From: an uncultured Ilumatobacter sp.
GTDB taxonomy: Bacteria > Actinomycetota > Acidimicrobiia > Acidimicrobiales > Ilumatobacteraceae
Reading direction: 5' to 3'
Length of the DNA: 20,532 nucleotides
Assembly (NCBI GenBank): GCA_937891565.1
Contig: CALAHA010000297.1
Location: forward strand, 1 to 20,532
The notes under the pieces were generated by a model. The model saw only the letters and a list, made by a program, of their open reading frames with translations, ran no database searches and was not told where the DNA came from. Of this stretch, positions 1 through 7,515 are shown in pieces. The translations under genes were made by a program, and so were the position numbers. Numbering within the stretch: position 1 is the stretch's first letter; every line of letters begins with the position of its first letter.

Positions 1-151
1 CCTCCGACATCGACTCGGCCTCGCTCCGCGGCGCGCGCCTCGGCACGATGCCGTACCCCGGGCAGGGCACCTCGTACACCCGCTCCCGCGTCGAGCTCTC
101 CCCGCCCAACGCGCCCCCGCCGCCGCCTCCCGGGACGGTCCTGCACGACCG
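1..151 (+). other. Very GC-rich segment with plus-strand coding pattern, probably foreign to the rest of the window
   Basis: The first 150 bases are about 78% GC by hand count, against roughly 62-67% further in. Read on the plus strand from base 3, 50 consecutive codons are open and 49 end in G or C (the exception is CCT), which is the signature of a coding region from a very high-GC genome. The predicted peptide has a run of six prolines and ends LHDRSF; I do not recognise its family. The segment meets a gene on the opposite strand around 134-155 with no stop or start between them. A contig-end chimera or a recombination joint are the two explanations I consider; the former seems likelier. 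Confidence 0.5.
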
Positions 152-568
152 CTCGTTCACGGTCGCGGTGAAGGACACAATCTCGTCGACGCCGAGTCGT
201 TCGAACCCGTCGGCGAGCACAACTCGTGCGCCTTCGGTGGCATACCCGTTTCCCCAAAACTCCTTGGCGAAGCGCCAGCCGATCTCGATTGCCGGCGTGA
301 AGTGCGCCTCGAAGGTCGCTTGCCACAACCCGATGTAGCCAGCGAACAAAGACGACTCTGTTACCTCCACCGCCCAGAGGCTGAGGCCCTGCTGTTCAAA
401 CGCCGCTTCGGCCCGATCGACGAATGCATTGCTCTGCTCGAGGGTGAGGGTCGAGGGAAAGTGCTCCATCACCACCGGATCCGCGTTGAGTGCAGCGAAC
501 GCGACGCGGTCGGCGTCGGTCCAACGATGGAGTCGCAACCGATCGGTGCTCAATTCATGTGGACTCAC
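152..568 (-). CDS. GNAT-family N-acetyltransferase (RimJ/RimL type), 3' end missing
   Basis: This encodes a predicted acetyl-CoA-dependent N-acetyltransferase whose substrate cannot be told; relatives acetylate ribosomal protein N-termini or small amines. Translation from GTG 568 (an in-frame stop lies just upstream at 583-581) gives STDRLRLHRWTDAD near residues 7-20, the usual RimL-like first strand. The acetyl-CoA loop with EFWGNGYATEGA lies near 103-114, and FTATVNERS near 133-141, where family members continue into a C-terminal strand and a GLGM-like turn. Here homology ends at about residue 141, and the frame runs on into a glycine-rich, unrelated stretch to base 1. About 35-40 residues are therefore missing. 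I see no good ribosome binding site or -10 box. The truncation coincides with the composition break described for bases 1-151, so it may be artificial. Confidence 0.75.
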
Positions 569-730
569 GTGCCGATTCTCTCAGACACACCAAACGCCTG
601 ATCTACCGTCGTCGGCGCTGGAGTACTGGCCGAACGCGTCGACGCAGAGTTGGCGGATTGCACCGAGCACCGACGGATCCGGCGCCACGAGTGTCTGAGT
701 GGTCACGCCAACAGTCTCGCTGAGCACGAC

Positions 731-761
731 CGGTCACACTGTGCCTGGCACAGTGTGACCG
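731..761. promoter_or_regulatory. Perfect inverted repeat at the CoA-transferase start
   Basis: Two 14-base arms, CGGTCACACTGTGC (731-744) and GCACAGTGTGACCG (748-761), are exact reverse complements around a 3-base centre. The dyad covers the GTG codons at 755 and 761 that are the best start candidates for the downstream CoA-transferase. Its size and symmetry fit an operator for a dimeric repressor, or two stacked dimers (TetR or GntR type). As RNA it would form a strong hairpin masking the start. There is no T-run after it, so an intrinsic terminator is less likely. No regulator gene of those families lies in the window. Confidence 0.55.
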
Positions 762-1963
762 TGACATCTGAATCTGTTCGAACGGCCGGCCCACTCGATG
801 GGGTACGCGTGGTCGACCTCACCAGCGTGGTTATGGGCCCGCTGGCCACACGCATGCTCGGTGACATGGGTGCTGACGTGATTCGTGTCGAGACACCCGA
901 GGGCGACATCATTCGGCACTACGAGCCAGCACGTAGCGCCACGATGAGCGCGTTCAGCCTCAACCTGAATCGCAACAAGCGCAGCGTCGTGCTCGACCTC
1001 AAGTCCGACAGCGGCGCTGCAGCGCTGCGCGACCTCGTTTCCACAGCGGACGTGTTCGTTACGACCATGCGACGCTCGGCGTTGAGCCGACTCGGGATCG
1101 ATGACGCATCGATTCGGGCAATCAAGCCGGACATCATCACCTGCATCGCCAATGGCTGGGGCAGCAACGGCCCGAACGCCGACAAAGCGGCCTACGACGA
1201 CGTGATCCAGGCAGCGTCCGGTGTTGTCGACCTCTTCACCTACTCGGGCGGACCGCCGCAGTTGATGCCATCGATCATCGCCGACAAGGTCAGCGGCCTG
1301 CACATTGTGCCTGCCATTACGGCCGCGCTGTACCGGCGTGCAATGACGGGCGAGGGCGATTCGATCGAGGTGCCAATGGCCGAGGTCATGGCCTCGTTCA
1401 ACCTCGTCGAACATCTCGGTGGCTCGACCTTCAAACCACCGGTTGGCCAGTTCAGCTACCCGCGAATCACGACCCCGAATCGGCGCCCCCGCGAAACCGC
1501 CGACGGCTGGGTTGTCCTGCTCCCATATACCGACGCCAACTGGCGTGACTTCTTCGGCTTCGTTGGCCGACCCGAGCTCGCTACTGATCCGCGATTCGCC
1601 GAGCAGCGTTCGCGCATCGCCAACTCCGATGAGCTCTACGGCATGCTCGACGCAATGGTCGCTGACCTGCCAACGGCCACACTGCTCGACTTCTGCGACA
1701 GCCGGTCGATACCGGCATCAGCCGTCCTCGACTTGGAACACATTGCCGACGATCCGCACTTCAAAACCATCGATCTGTTGCACGACGATGAGCACCCAAC
1801 CGAGGGTCCGTACCGCTACACCCGAGACCCCATCCGGTTCGCGAGTCGGGGCGACGACCATGAGACTGTGCGGCTGCACGCACCAGGCCTTGGTGAACAC
1901 ACCACGCAGGTGATGGCCGAGCTTGGATGGACCGACGACCAGATCGCCACGCTGCATCCCTGA
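755..1963 (+). CDS. CaiB/BaiF family (class III) CoA-transferase
   Basis: This cytosolic enzyme moves CoA between carboxylic acids through an aspartyl-CoA thioester; the same fold also includes alpha-methylacyl-CoA racemases. The protein (about 402 aa, the normal size) begins with the family opening GPLDGVRVVDLT and MGPLATRMLGDMGADVIRVE. It carries NRNKRSVVLDLKS near residues 73-85 and GWGSNGP followed by AYDDVIQAASG near 134-156; Asp148 in that motif matches the catalytic aspartate. The frame is open from 650, but residues encoded before 755 do not look like the family, so GTG 755 or GTG 761 is preferred. A perfect dyad overlaps this start. The SDR gene follows after 93 bases in the same direction, so co-transcription is possible. 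The acyl substrate cannot be assigned. Confidence 0.88.
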   Translation: MTVTSESVRTAGPLDGVRVVDLTSVVMGPLATRMLGDMGADVIRVETPEGDIIRHYEPARSATMSAFSLNLNRNKRSVVLDLKSDSGAAALRDLVSTADVFVTTMRRSALSRLGIDDASIRAIKPDIITCIANGWGSNGPNADKAAYDDVIQAASGVVDLFTYSGGPPQLMPSIIADKVSGLHIVPAITAALYRRAMTGEGDSIEVPMAEVMASFNLVEHLGGSTFKPPVGQFSYPRITTPNRRPRETADGWVVLLPYTDANWRDFFGFVGRPELATDPRFAEQRSRIANSDELYGMLDAMVADLPTATLLDFCDSRSIPASAVLDLEHIADDPHFKTIDLLHDDEHPTEGPYRYTRDPIRFASRGDDHETVRLHAPGLGEHTTQVMAELGWTDDQIATLHP

Positions 1964-1984
1964 GAACCGAGACGCCGCGCCGCG

Positions 1985-2011
1985 CAGGCCACTCAGGCCA
2001 CTCAGGCCACG
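1985..2011. repeat. Three tandem 9-bp repeats (CAGGCCACT)
   Basis: Units at 1985-1993, 1994-2002 and 2003-2011 are identical except for the last base of the third. They lie between the CoA-transferase stop and the SDR start. GGCC in each unit is self-complementary but no strong hairpin is evident. This is probably a small slippage expansion. Confidence 0.8.
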
Positions 2012-2056
2012 GCCAGCGTTATATCTCAGCAGTGCGGGCCGAGTAGACCATTCCGG

Positions 2057-2902
2057 ATGGAGAACCTGAACGGCAAAACGGCAGTGATCACCGGTGGGGC
2101 GAGCGGCATCGGTCTTGCGATGGCTCACCGGTTCGGCGCCGCCGGCATGAACCTGGTGATTGGCGACATCGAAGTTCCGGCGATGGAAGTAGCCGTGGCC
2201 GAACTGACTGCTGCTGACTACTCGGTCGTGAGCCTGCAGGTCGACGTTCGCGACATTGAGCAGCAGCGCGAACTCGAACGAGTTGCCATCGAGGCCTTCG
2301 GCAAGGTCCATGTGCTGTGCAACAACGCTGGTGTCGGCGCTGGTGGTCCGGTCGCTGATCCCGACAACCTCGAGGTCTGGCGCTGGACCATCGACATCGA
2401 TCTGTGGGGCGTGATCTACGGCTGCAAGGTCTTCCTTCCGGCGATGATCGCGCACGGCGAGCCGTGTCACGTCGTGAACACCGCCTCGATGGCTGGCCAC
2501 GGATCGGCTCCGTTCATGGGGGCGTACAGCGTTGCCAAGTACGGCGTCGTCGCCCTATCCGAGACGTTGACCAAGGAAATGCAGTTTGCCAACAATGCCG
2601 TCGGCGTGTCGGTGCTCTGCCCTGCCTTCGTGGCCACCGGTATCGCCAAAAGCGACCGCAACATGCCCGACAATCTCCGGCCTGAACCGGCTGACAACCC
2701 TGTGGCCGGTGGGATGCAGGCGACGATCGAATCGTTGGTGGCGAACGGCATTGCGACTGAGGTCGTCGCTGATGCAGTGCACGATGCTGTCATCGAGAAC
2801 AAGTTCTGGATCCTCACCCACGACGAAACCAAGCCGGGCGTGCTCGAACGAGCCCAGCAAATCGTCGATGGCGTCAACCCGGGCCTCGGCGGGTTTCTCT
2901 AA
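2057..2902 (+). CDS. SDR-family NAD(P)-dependent oxidoreductase
   Basis: This is a classical short-chain dehydrogenase/reductase of 281 aa, predicted to interconvert an alcohol (often a 3-hydroxyacyl or hydroxysteroid group) and a ketone with NAD(P). The Rossmann glycine motif TGGASGIG is at residues 12-19, and an aspartate (GDIE) ends strand 2 at about 37, which in this family usually favours NAD over NADP. NNAG is at 89-92, catalytic Ser144 lies in NTASMAG, and Tyr157 and Lys161 form YSVAK. The C-terminal third is somewhat longer than in minimal 250-residue SDRs and resembles actinobacterial SDRs annotated next to fatty-acid or terpenoid degradation genes. ATG 2057 fits the usual MENLNGKTAVITG opening. 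An AT-rich TTATAT stretch at 2019-2024 could be its -10 box with a leader of about 26 bases. The exact substrate is unknown. Confidence 0.9.
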   Translation: MENLNGKTAVITGGASGIGLAMAHRFGAAGMNLVIGDIEVPAMEVAVAELTAADYSVVSLQVDVRDIEQQRELERVAIEAFGKVHVLCNNAGVGAGGPVADPDNLEVWRWTIDIDLWGVIYGCKVFLPAMIAHGEPCHVVNTASMAGHGSAPFMGAYSVAKYGVVALSETLTKEMQFANNAVGVSVLCPAFVATGIAKSDRNMPDNLRPEPADNPVAGGMQATIESLVANGIATEVVADAVHDAVIENKFWILTHDETKPGVLERAQQIVDGVNPGLGGFL

Positions 2903-2918
2903 CTCACCACAGCTGTTT

Positions 2919-2961
2919 CTCGGGACTGAATGCGGCGGAAACCGCTGTGTCGTGTCCCGAG
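2919..2961. terminator. Hairpin between converging SDR and cysNC genes
   Basis: CTCGGGAC (2919-2926) pairs exactly with GTCCCGAG (2954-2961), and GCGG (2932-2935) pairs with CCGC (2942-2945) inside the loop. It lies 17 bases after the SDR stop and about 40 bases beyond the cysNC stop, where a bidirectional terminator would be expected. There is no T-run on either side, so termination is inferred only from the structure and position. Confidence 0.4.
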
Positions 2962-3002
2962 GTTGCTGCAACAGTTCATTCCTTGAGCGCCGAGATCTCG
3001 GG

Positions 3003-4904
3003 TCAGCTGATGAGGCCGTTTGCACGAAGCGCAGCGATGATCTGATCAGCGGCTTCTTCCGCAGACAGTGCCGTGGTGTCGACATGTACCTCCGGTGACT
3101 CCGGAGCTTCATAGGGCGAGTCGATCCCAGTGAAGTTTGCCAATTCACCGGCACGAGCCTTGGCGTACAAGCCCTTCGGGTCGCGCGTTTCAGCAACAGC
3201 GAGCGGCGTGTCGACGTGTACTTCGATGAACTCGCCCACTTCCACTCGCTCGCGGGCCAAGCGGCGTTCGGCGCGGAATGGCGAGATAAACGACACGAGG
3301 ACCAAAAGACCCGCGTCGACCATCAGGCCTGAAACTTCAGCGATCCGCCGAATGTTCTCCACGCGATCTGCATCGGTGAAGCCGAGGTCGCGATTGAGTC
3401 CGTGGCGAACGTTGTCACCATCGAGCAGATACGTCCGCACGCCGAGCGTGTGGAGCTTCGATTCGACGATGTTCGCAATGGTCGACTTGCCGGACCCCGA
3501 GAGGCCGGTCAACCAGACGACGCCGGGCTGATGGTTGTTCTGATCAGCACGGGCTGCCTTGTCAACGCGAACGTCTTGCCAGTGGATGTTGTGGCTGCGC
3601 CGAAGTGCGAAGTGCAACATGCCAGCGCCCACAGTGGCCTGGCTGCGCTTATCGATGATGATGAACGAGCCCATCTCACGATTGTCCGCATACGGGTCGA
3701 ACGGAACCGGCCGGTCGAGGCTGAGGTTGCACACGCCGATCTCGTTGAGTTCGAGCGTGTTGGCAGCGAGGTGTTCCAGCGAGTTGACGTCGACCCGAAA
3801 CTTCGGAGTCGCGAGAGTCACGCCGACGGTGCGAGTACCGATCTTCATCAGGTAGGGACGGCCGGGCAACATCTCGTCTTCGTGCATCCACACGACGTGT
3901 GCCTCGAATTGGTCGGCTACTTCGGCTGGCTGATCAGCCAGACACATGAGGTCGCCGCGGCTGACGTCGATCTCGTCGGCGAGGGTGATGGTGACCGACT
4001 GGCCAGCGACAGCAACATCGAGGTCGCCGTCCATCGTGACAATGCGGTCGACGATGCTCGTCGTGCCCGCTGGAAGCACCCGGACCGTGTCACCTGGCCT
4101 GAGGGAACCGCCGACAATCCGGCCAGCGAAGCCCCGGAAGTCGAGGTTGGGGCGATTGACCCACTGAACGGGCATGCGGAAGGGCCCCGCTGCAACGTCA
4201 TCATCGACGGGAACCTCTTCGAGGTACGTCATCAGCGTGGGACCGTCGTACCAGGGAGTGCTCTCACTGTGGTCGACGATGTTGTCGCCCTTCAGCGCTG
4301 AAACGGGAATGTAATTGACGCTCTGCAGCCCGATCTGGCGAGCGAAATCGGTGTACTCGGTGATGATGGCGTCGTAGATCTTCTCCGAGTAGTCGACGAG
4401 ATCCATCTTGTTGATAGCGACGACAACCTCTTTGATCCCAAGCAGCGATACGAGATAACTGTGCCGGCGGGTCTGGGTGAGCACGCCCTTTCGGGCATCG
4501 ACCATCACGACCGCAACGTCAGCAGTTGACGCCCCGGTGACCATGTTGCGCGTGTACTGCTCGTGCCCCGGCGTATCGGCCACAATGAACTTGCGCTTCT
4601 CCGTTGAAAAGAATCGATACGCGACGTCGATCGTGATGCCTTGCTCGCGTTCAGCCGTCAAGCCGTCAAGCAGCAGAGCAAAGTCGAGGTCGGTTCCCTG
4701 TGTACCGACCTTGGCCGAGTCGACCTCAAGTTGTGCGAGGTGGTCTTCGAAGACCATGTGTGACTCGTACAGCAATCGCCCGATCAGCGTGCTCTTGCCG
4801 TCGTCAACACTGCCGCACGTGATGAACCGCAGCAGCGACTTGTACTGATGCGACGTCAGGTACTCGTCGATGTCGACCGCGATCAGATCAGAAACGTGCG
4901 CCAT
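3003..4904 (-). CDS. cysNC: Bifunctional sulfate adenylyltransferase subunit 1 / adenylylsulfate kinase
   Basis: This 633-residue fusion carries out two steps of sulfate activation. The GTPase part stimulates APS synthesis by CysD, and the C-terminal kinase phosphorylates APS to PAPS. The N-terminal domain resembles elongation factor Tu: P-loop GSVDDGKST at 31-39, DTPGHEQYTRN at 110-120, NKMD at 165-168 and SALKG at 202-206, followed by beta-barrel domains to about 440. After a linker (about 445-460) comes the APS kinase: P-loop GLSGSGKST at 467-475, DGDNVRHGLN at 495-504, SFISPFRAER at 538-547 and GLYAKARAGE at 578-587. All nucleotide-binding motifs are intact, so both activities should be present, as in mycobacterial CysNC. 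The ATG at 4904 shares its A with the TAA stop of cysD (TAATG), which indicates translational coupling and an obligate complex with CysD. No cysH or sulfite reductase gene is in the window. Confidence 0.97.
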   Translation of the reverse strand: MAHVSDLIAVDIDEYLTSHQYKSLLRFITCGSVDDGKSTLIGRLLYESHMVFEDHLAQLEVDSAKVGTQGTDLDFALLLDGLTAEREQGITIDVAYRFFSTEKRKFIVADTPGHEQYTRNMVTGASTADVAVVMVDARKGVLTQTRRHSYLVSLLGIKEVVVAINKMDLVDYSEKIYDAIITEYTDFARQIGLQSVNYIPVSALKGDNIVDHSESTPWYDGPTLMTYLEEVPVDDDVAAGPFRMPVQWVNRPNLDFRGFAGRIVGGSLRPGDTVRVLPAGTTSIVDRIVTMDGDLDVAVAGQSVTITLADEIDVSRGDLMCLADQPAEVADQFEAHVVWMHEDEMLPGRPYLMKIGTRTVGVTLATPKFRVDVNSLEHLAANTLELNEIGVCNLSLDRPVPFDPYADNREMGSFIIIDKRSQATVGAGMLHFALRRSHNIHWQDVRVDKAARADQNNHQPGVVWLTGLSGSGKSTIANIVESKLHTLGVRTYLLDGDNVRHGLNRDLGFTDADRVENIRRIAEVSGLMVDAGLLVLVSFISPFRAERRLARERVEVGEFIEVHVDTPLAVAETRDPKGLYAKARAGELANFTGIDSPYEAPESPEVHVDTTALSAEEAADQIIAALRANGLIS

Positions 4905-5818
4905 TAGAAGTACCCCTCTTGCTTCTTCTTCTCCATCGAGCCAGCGGAGTCGCTGTCAATCAACCGGCCCTCGCGCTCGGACGTGGTGGCGAGCAGCATC
5001 TCCTGGATGATGCCAGTGAGGCTGTCCGCGTCGCTCTCGATGGCGCCCGACAGCGGGTAGCACCCGAGGGTACGGAACCGCACCTTCTTGATCTCAGGCT
5101 CTTCGCCCGGCTCAAACTGGAAGCGATCGTCGTCGATCATGATCAACGTGCCACCGCGGTGCACGACCGGCCGAGGCGCCGCGTAGTACAGCGGCACGAT
5201 CGGAATCTGCTCGAGGTGAACGTATTGCCACACGTCGAGTTCGGTCCAGTTCGAGATCGGGAACACGCGGAGCGTCTCGCCCGCGCTTCGACGAGCGTTG
5301 TAGAGGCTCCAGAGCTCGGGGCGTTGGCGCTTCGGATCCCACTGATGCTGCGCTGAGCGAACCGAGAACATGCGCTCCTTGGCCCGCGACTTCTCCTCGT
5401 CGCGCCGCGCTCCACCGAAGCACAGGTCGAACTTGTTCATGTCAATGGCCTGTTTCAGGCCATCGGTCTTCCACATGTCGGTATGCATTGCGGAACCGTG
5501 TTCGAAGGGGTTGATGTCGCGTTCGATGCACTCGGGGTTCTGGTGGACGATCAGATCCACGCCGAGGTCCTTGGCCCGCTGATCGCGGAAGGCGTACATC
5601 TCGCTGAACTTCCAAGTCGTGTCGACATGGACGAGCGGGAACGGCGGCTTAGAAGGATAAAAGGCCTTCATCGCCAGGTGCAGCATGACCGAACTGTCTT
5701 TGCCGACCGAATACAACATTGCCGGGTTGTCGCTCTCGGACACCGCCTCGCGCATGATGTGAATCGCCTCAGCTTCGAGCCGCTGCAAATGTGTTAACTG
5801 ATTCTCTACTAACTCCAC
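4904..5818 (-). CDS. cysD: Sulfate adenylyltransferase subunit 2
   Basis: CysD is the catalytic ATP sulfurylase subunit that forms APS from ATP and sulfate, working with the CysN GTPase. The protein (304 aa from the chosen start) opens with LTHLQRLEAEAIHIMRE. It has the PP-loop YSVGKDSSVMLHL with SVGKDSS at about 37-43, VDTTWKFSEMYAFRD near 65-79, GGARRDEEKSRAKER near 135-149, and the C-terminal FRTLGCYPLSGAI. The frame is open back to a TTG at 5854, but GTG 5818 is preferred. TAATGT at 5831-5826 ends 7 bases before this GTG, the spacing seen at other leaderless starts in this window, and homology begins just after it. The gene is followed with a one-base overlap by cysNC and preceded by the Rrf2 regulator. 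Confidence 0.93.
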   Translation of the reverse strand: MELVENQLTHLQRLEAEAIHIMREAVSESDNPAMLYSVGKDSSVMLHLAMKAFYPSKPPFPLVHVDTTWKFSEMYAFRDQRAKDLGVDLIVHQNPECIERDINPFEHGSAMHTDMWKTDGLKQAIDMNKFDLCFGGARRDEEKSRAKERMFSVRSAQHQWDPKRQRPELWSLYNARRSAGETLRVFPISNWTELDVWQYVHLEQIPIVPLYYAAPRPVVHRGGTLIMIDDDRFQFEPGEEPEIKKVRFRTLGCYPLSGAIESDADSLTGIIQEMLLATTSEREGRLIDSDSAGSMEKKKQEGYF

Positions 5819-5825
5819 GGACAAT

Positions 5826-5854
5826 ACATTAAACCGCAGAACCTCGCGACACAA
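5826..5854 (-). promoter_or_regulatory. Putative cysD-cysNC promoter, leaderless
   Basis: On the minus strand TTGTGT (5854-5849) and TAATGT (5831-5826) are separated by 17 bases, matching the -35/-10 layout for a housekeeping sigma factor. GTG 5818 begins 7 bases after the -10 box, about where transcription would start. The region is noticeably AT-rich for this genome. It would let cysDNC be transcribed independently of the upstream Rrf2 gene. Confidence 0.55.
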
Positions 5855-5887
5855 CAGAAACCTGCAATGCCCCCCCGCAGTTGCTAT

Positions 5888-6370
5888 TCAGCGCGGGTGG
5901 CGCTGATCTGTGCTCGTGAGATAATCGGCAGCAAGCGCGACGACATCGGCCGGAAGGCTGCCGTCGACGAGGTCGGTGAGGCTGACCTCTTCAAGGACGC
6001 GACGCAAGCTGCCGCGGATTGCCATCCACACTTCGGGCAGCGCCTCAGCAGGTGCCGGATAGCTGAGCCCACGGAGGCTCTCGTCGTGCACATCAGCCAG
6101 CGGGCCGTCGACCGCACGAAACACGTCGGCAAGCGAGATGGCACTTGCCTCCCGCGACAGCGTGAACCCACCGGTCGGCCCACGCTTCGACCGAATCAGC
6201 TCGGCACGTTTCAGGTCACGCGTGATATCGAGCAGGTACTTGAGCGAGATCCGCTGGCGCGTCGCGATCGCCTCAGCCTTGACCGCACCACCGGCGACCT
6301 CGGCGAGTTCGCCCGAAGCGAGCTCAGCCATGAATCGCACCGCATTATCAACTCGCTCTGAAATTCGCAT
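5888..6370 (-). CDS. Rrf2-family transcriptional regulator, cysteine-free; likely regulator of cysDNC
   Basis: This is a 160-residue DNA-binding protein of the Rrf2 family (IscR, NsrR, RsrR, CymR). The winged helix occupies about residues 1-75: MRISERVDNAVRFMAELA, the recognition region RQRISLKYLLDITRDLKRAEL, and the wing signature KRGPTGGF at 62-69. The usual dimerisation helix follows near 110-150 (LPEVWMAIRGSLRRVLE, then VSLTDLV). The protein contains no cysteine at all, so it cannot carry the Cys-ligated iron-sulfur cluster of IscR or NsrR. This puts it functionally nearer CymR, the cluster-free regulator of cysteine metabolism in Bacillus. Standing directly upstream of cysD on the same strand, it probably controls sulfate activation and perhaps itself. 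That role is inference from position and family. A TACGGT box 8 bases before the ATG suggests a leaderless transcript. Confidence 0.88.
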   Translation of the reverse strand: MRISERVDNAVRFMAELASGELAEVAGGAVKAEAIATRQRISLKYLLDITRDLKRAELIRSKRGPTGGFTLSREASAISLADVFRAVDGPLADVHDESLRGLSYPAPAEALPEVWMAIRGSLRRVLEEVSLTDLVDGSLPADVVALAADYLTSTDQRHPR

Positions 6371-6378
6371 TGTCCAGA

Positions 6379-6384
6379 ACCGTA
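6379..6384 (-). promoter_or_regulatory. Putative -10 box of the Rrf2 gene
   Basis: TACGGT on the minus strand ends 8 bases before the ATG at 6370, with no Shine-Dalgarno sequence between. A TTGCGT lies 15 bases further upstream, a slightly short spacing for a -35 element. Confidence 0.4.
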
Positions 6385-6531
6385 GCGCCCGACCAAGAAA
6401 CGCAACGCTGCCTCCACCAACACAAGTGTCCGTCGAAACTCATCAGGCAAACCCGCTTCGGTACGCCGCCAGCACACGTGACATGGCGACGCTCAACCAG
6501 ACGGTGTTGACGGCGATCAGTGACGGCACGA

Positions 6532-7398
6532 TCAGCCGCGATCGCGAATACGACGGAGTAAGACTTCCTGGGCAATCGTCGCAACATGCGTGCCGTCGAG
6601 GTTCAAGACGTCGCCGGTGACAAGACCACGCCCACCACTCAGGCCGTGTGAACGGGTGTCGAACCAGTGCCACTGATCGGCTCGGCACGGTCGGTGGAAC
6701 CACACCGAGTGATCGAGACTCGCGCCCTGGAACTTGAAGCGATCGCTCGTGTCGTTTGCAAAGTCTGGGTGCGGCGATCGTGCCGCACGTGACGGTGCTG
6801 CGTCTGAGAGAAACGCCATTGCGAGGGTGTGCTTAACCGGATCATCGCCGAGGAGCGCGCTGTCTTCGTCCATAATCCGCAACCAGTAGCCGAGCCTCCA
6901 GGGCTCGCCGTCCTGGCCCGGAAGATCAACAGCACGCCGATCGATGAGGTTGCCCCACGAGTAGTTCTCCAGAGTCGGATCGTCAGGCAGCGCGAGCCCG
7001 TCGGGCAACTTGGTAATCTGCGCGTCAGCTTCATCTTCGTCGACCTGGAACGACACCGACACGTTGAGGATTGCCCCGCCAGATTGCCGCGCAACGACCT
7101 GGCGGGTACAGAACGATCGGCCATCACGAAGCCGTTCCACCTCGAAACGAATCGGTTCGGTCGTTGACCCCGGGCGGATGAAGTACGAATGCAGCGAGTG
7201 CGGGCGGCGATCGGGTTCGACCGTTGCTATTGCCGCAGCAAGCGCCTGCGCAACGACTTGGCCGCCGAAGAGTCGGTTGCCCCACGGGTACCGCGCCACG
7301 ATCCCGACGTATGTGTCCGGGCCGTGCGGCTCCAAGTACAGCAGGTCGCCAAAGTCGACGTCTTTAATCTTCGGCGCAGCATTGCTCGGGTCACTCAT
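6532..7398 (-). CDS. tesB: Acyl-CoA thioesterase II (TesB family)
   Basis: This cytosolic double-hotdog thioesterase hydrolyses acyl-CoA to free acid and CoA. The 288-residue product matches the size of E. coli TesB. The first hotdog contains GNRLFGGQVVAQALAAA (about 40-56) and HSLHSYFIRPGSTTEPI (67-83). The second contains ASLDHSVWFHRP (226-237), DTRSHGLSGGRGLVTG (247-262) and IAQEVLLRR (275-283). Asp229, a Ser in the SHGLSGG stretch and Gln277 sit where TesB has its Asp/Thr/Gln catalytic network. ATG 7398 is chosen because the longer frame upstream overlaps the oxygenase gene on the other strand and lacks family similarity; an ATG at 7437 would add 13 residues. It diverges from the 2OG/Fe(II) oxygenase gene, suggesting shared control. 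The natural acyl chain length is not predictable. Confidence 0.92.
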   Translation of the reverse strand: MSDPSNAAPKIKDVDFGDLLYLEPHGPDTYVGIVARYPWGNRLFGGQVVAQALAAAIATVEPDRRPHSLHSYFIRPGSTTEPIRFEVERLRDGRSFCTRQVVARQSGGAILNVSVSFQVDEDEADAQITKLPDGLALPDDPTLENYSWGNLIDRRAVDLPGQDGEPWRLGYWLRIMDEDSALLGDDPVKHTLAMAFLSDAAPSRAARSPHPDFANDTSDRFKFQGASLDHSVWFHRPCRADQWHWFDTRSHGLSGGRGLVTGDVLNLDGTHVATIAQEVLLRRIRDRG

Positions 7399-7420
7399 GG
7401 CCCCATCATCGCTCAGACCA

Positions 7421-7476
7421 CCCGAAATGGAGACCATCTCGCATCGCTGATGCGGCGTTTCAGTCCACATTTCGGG
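7421..7476. promoter_or_regulatory. Nested dyad symmetry in the divergent tesB/oxygenase promoter region
   Basis: CCCGAAAT (7421-7428) is an exact reverse complement of ATTTCGGG (7469-7476). A second inverted repeat, GCATC-GCT-GATGC (7441-7453), lies at almost the same centre. The 117-base gap between two divergent genes is where a shared operator would be expected. No regulator gene adjoins it, so this is a candidate only. Confidence 0.35.
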
Positions 7477-7515
7477 CGAGTGCACCGACGGGTGAGTTCG
7501 GTCAGCGGCCCCGGG

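Noticed and set aside
734..1414. 226-codon minus-strand frame opposite the CoA-transferase
   Set aside because: It is a shadow of a gene with clear family motifs; the product is rich in His and Arg with no recognisable fold.
3402..4301. 299-codon open frame on the plus strand inside cysNC
   Set aside because: It is the reverse complement of conserved CysN sequence and has no domain of its own.
5793..5813. GTTA...TAAC inverted repeat near the cysD start as an Rrf2 operator
   Set aside because: The arms are only 4 bp and lie within the coding part of cysD, so chance is a sufficient explanation.
5870..5876. Run of seven C between the Rrf2 and cysD genes as a frameshift or phase-variation site
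   Set aside because: It lies in the untranslated gap and upstream of the proposed cysD -35 element, so length changes would not alter a reading frame.
7189..7515. Upstream extension of the oxygenase frame (109 codons)
   Set aside because: It overlaps the start half of tesB on the other strand and does not resemble the N-terminus of any oxygenase; ATG 7516 begins the conserved region.
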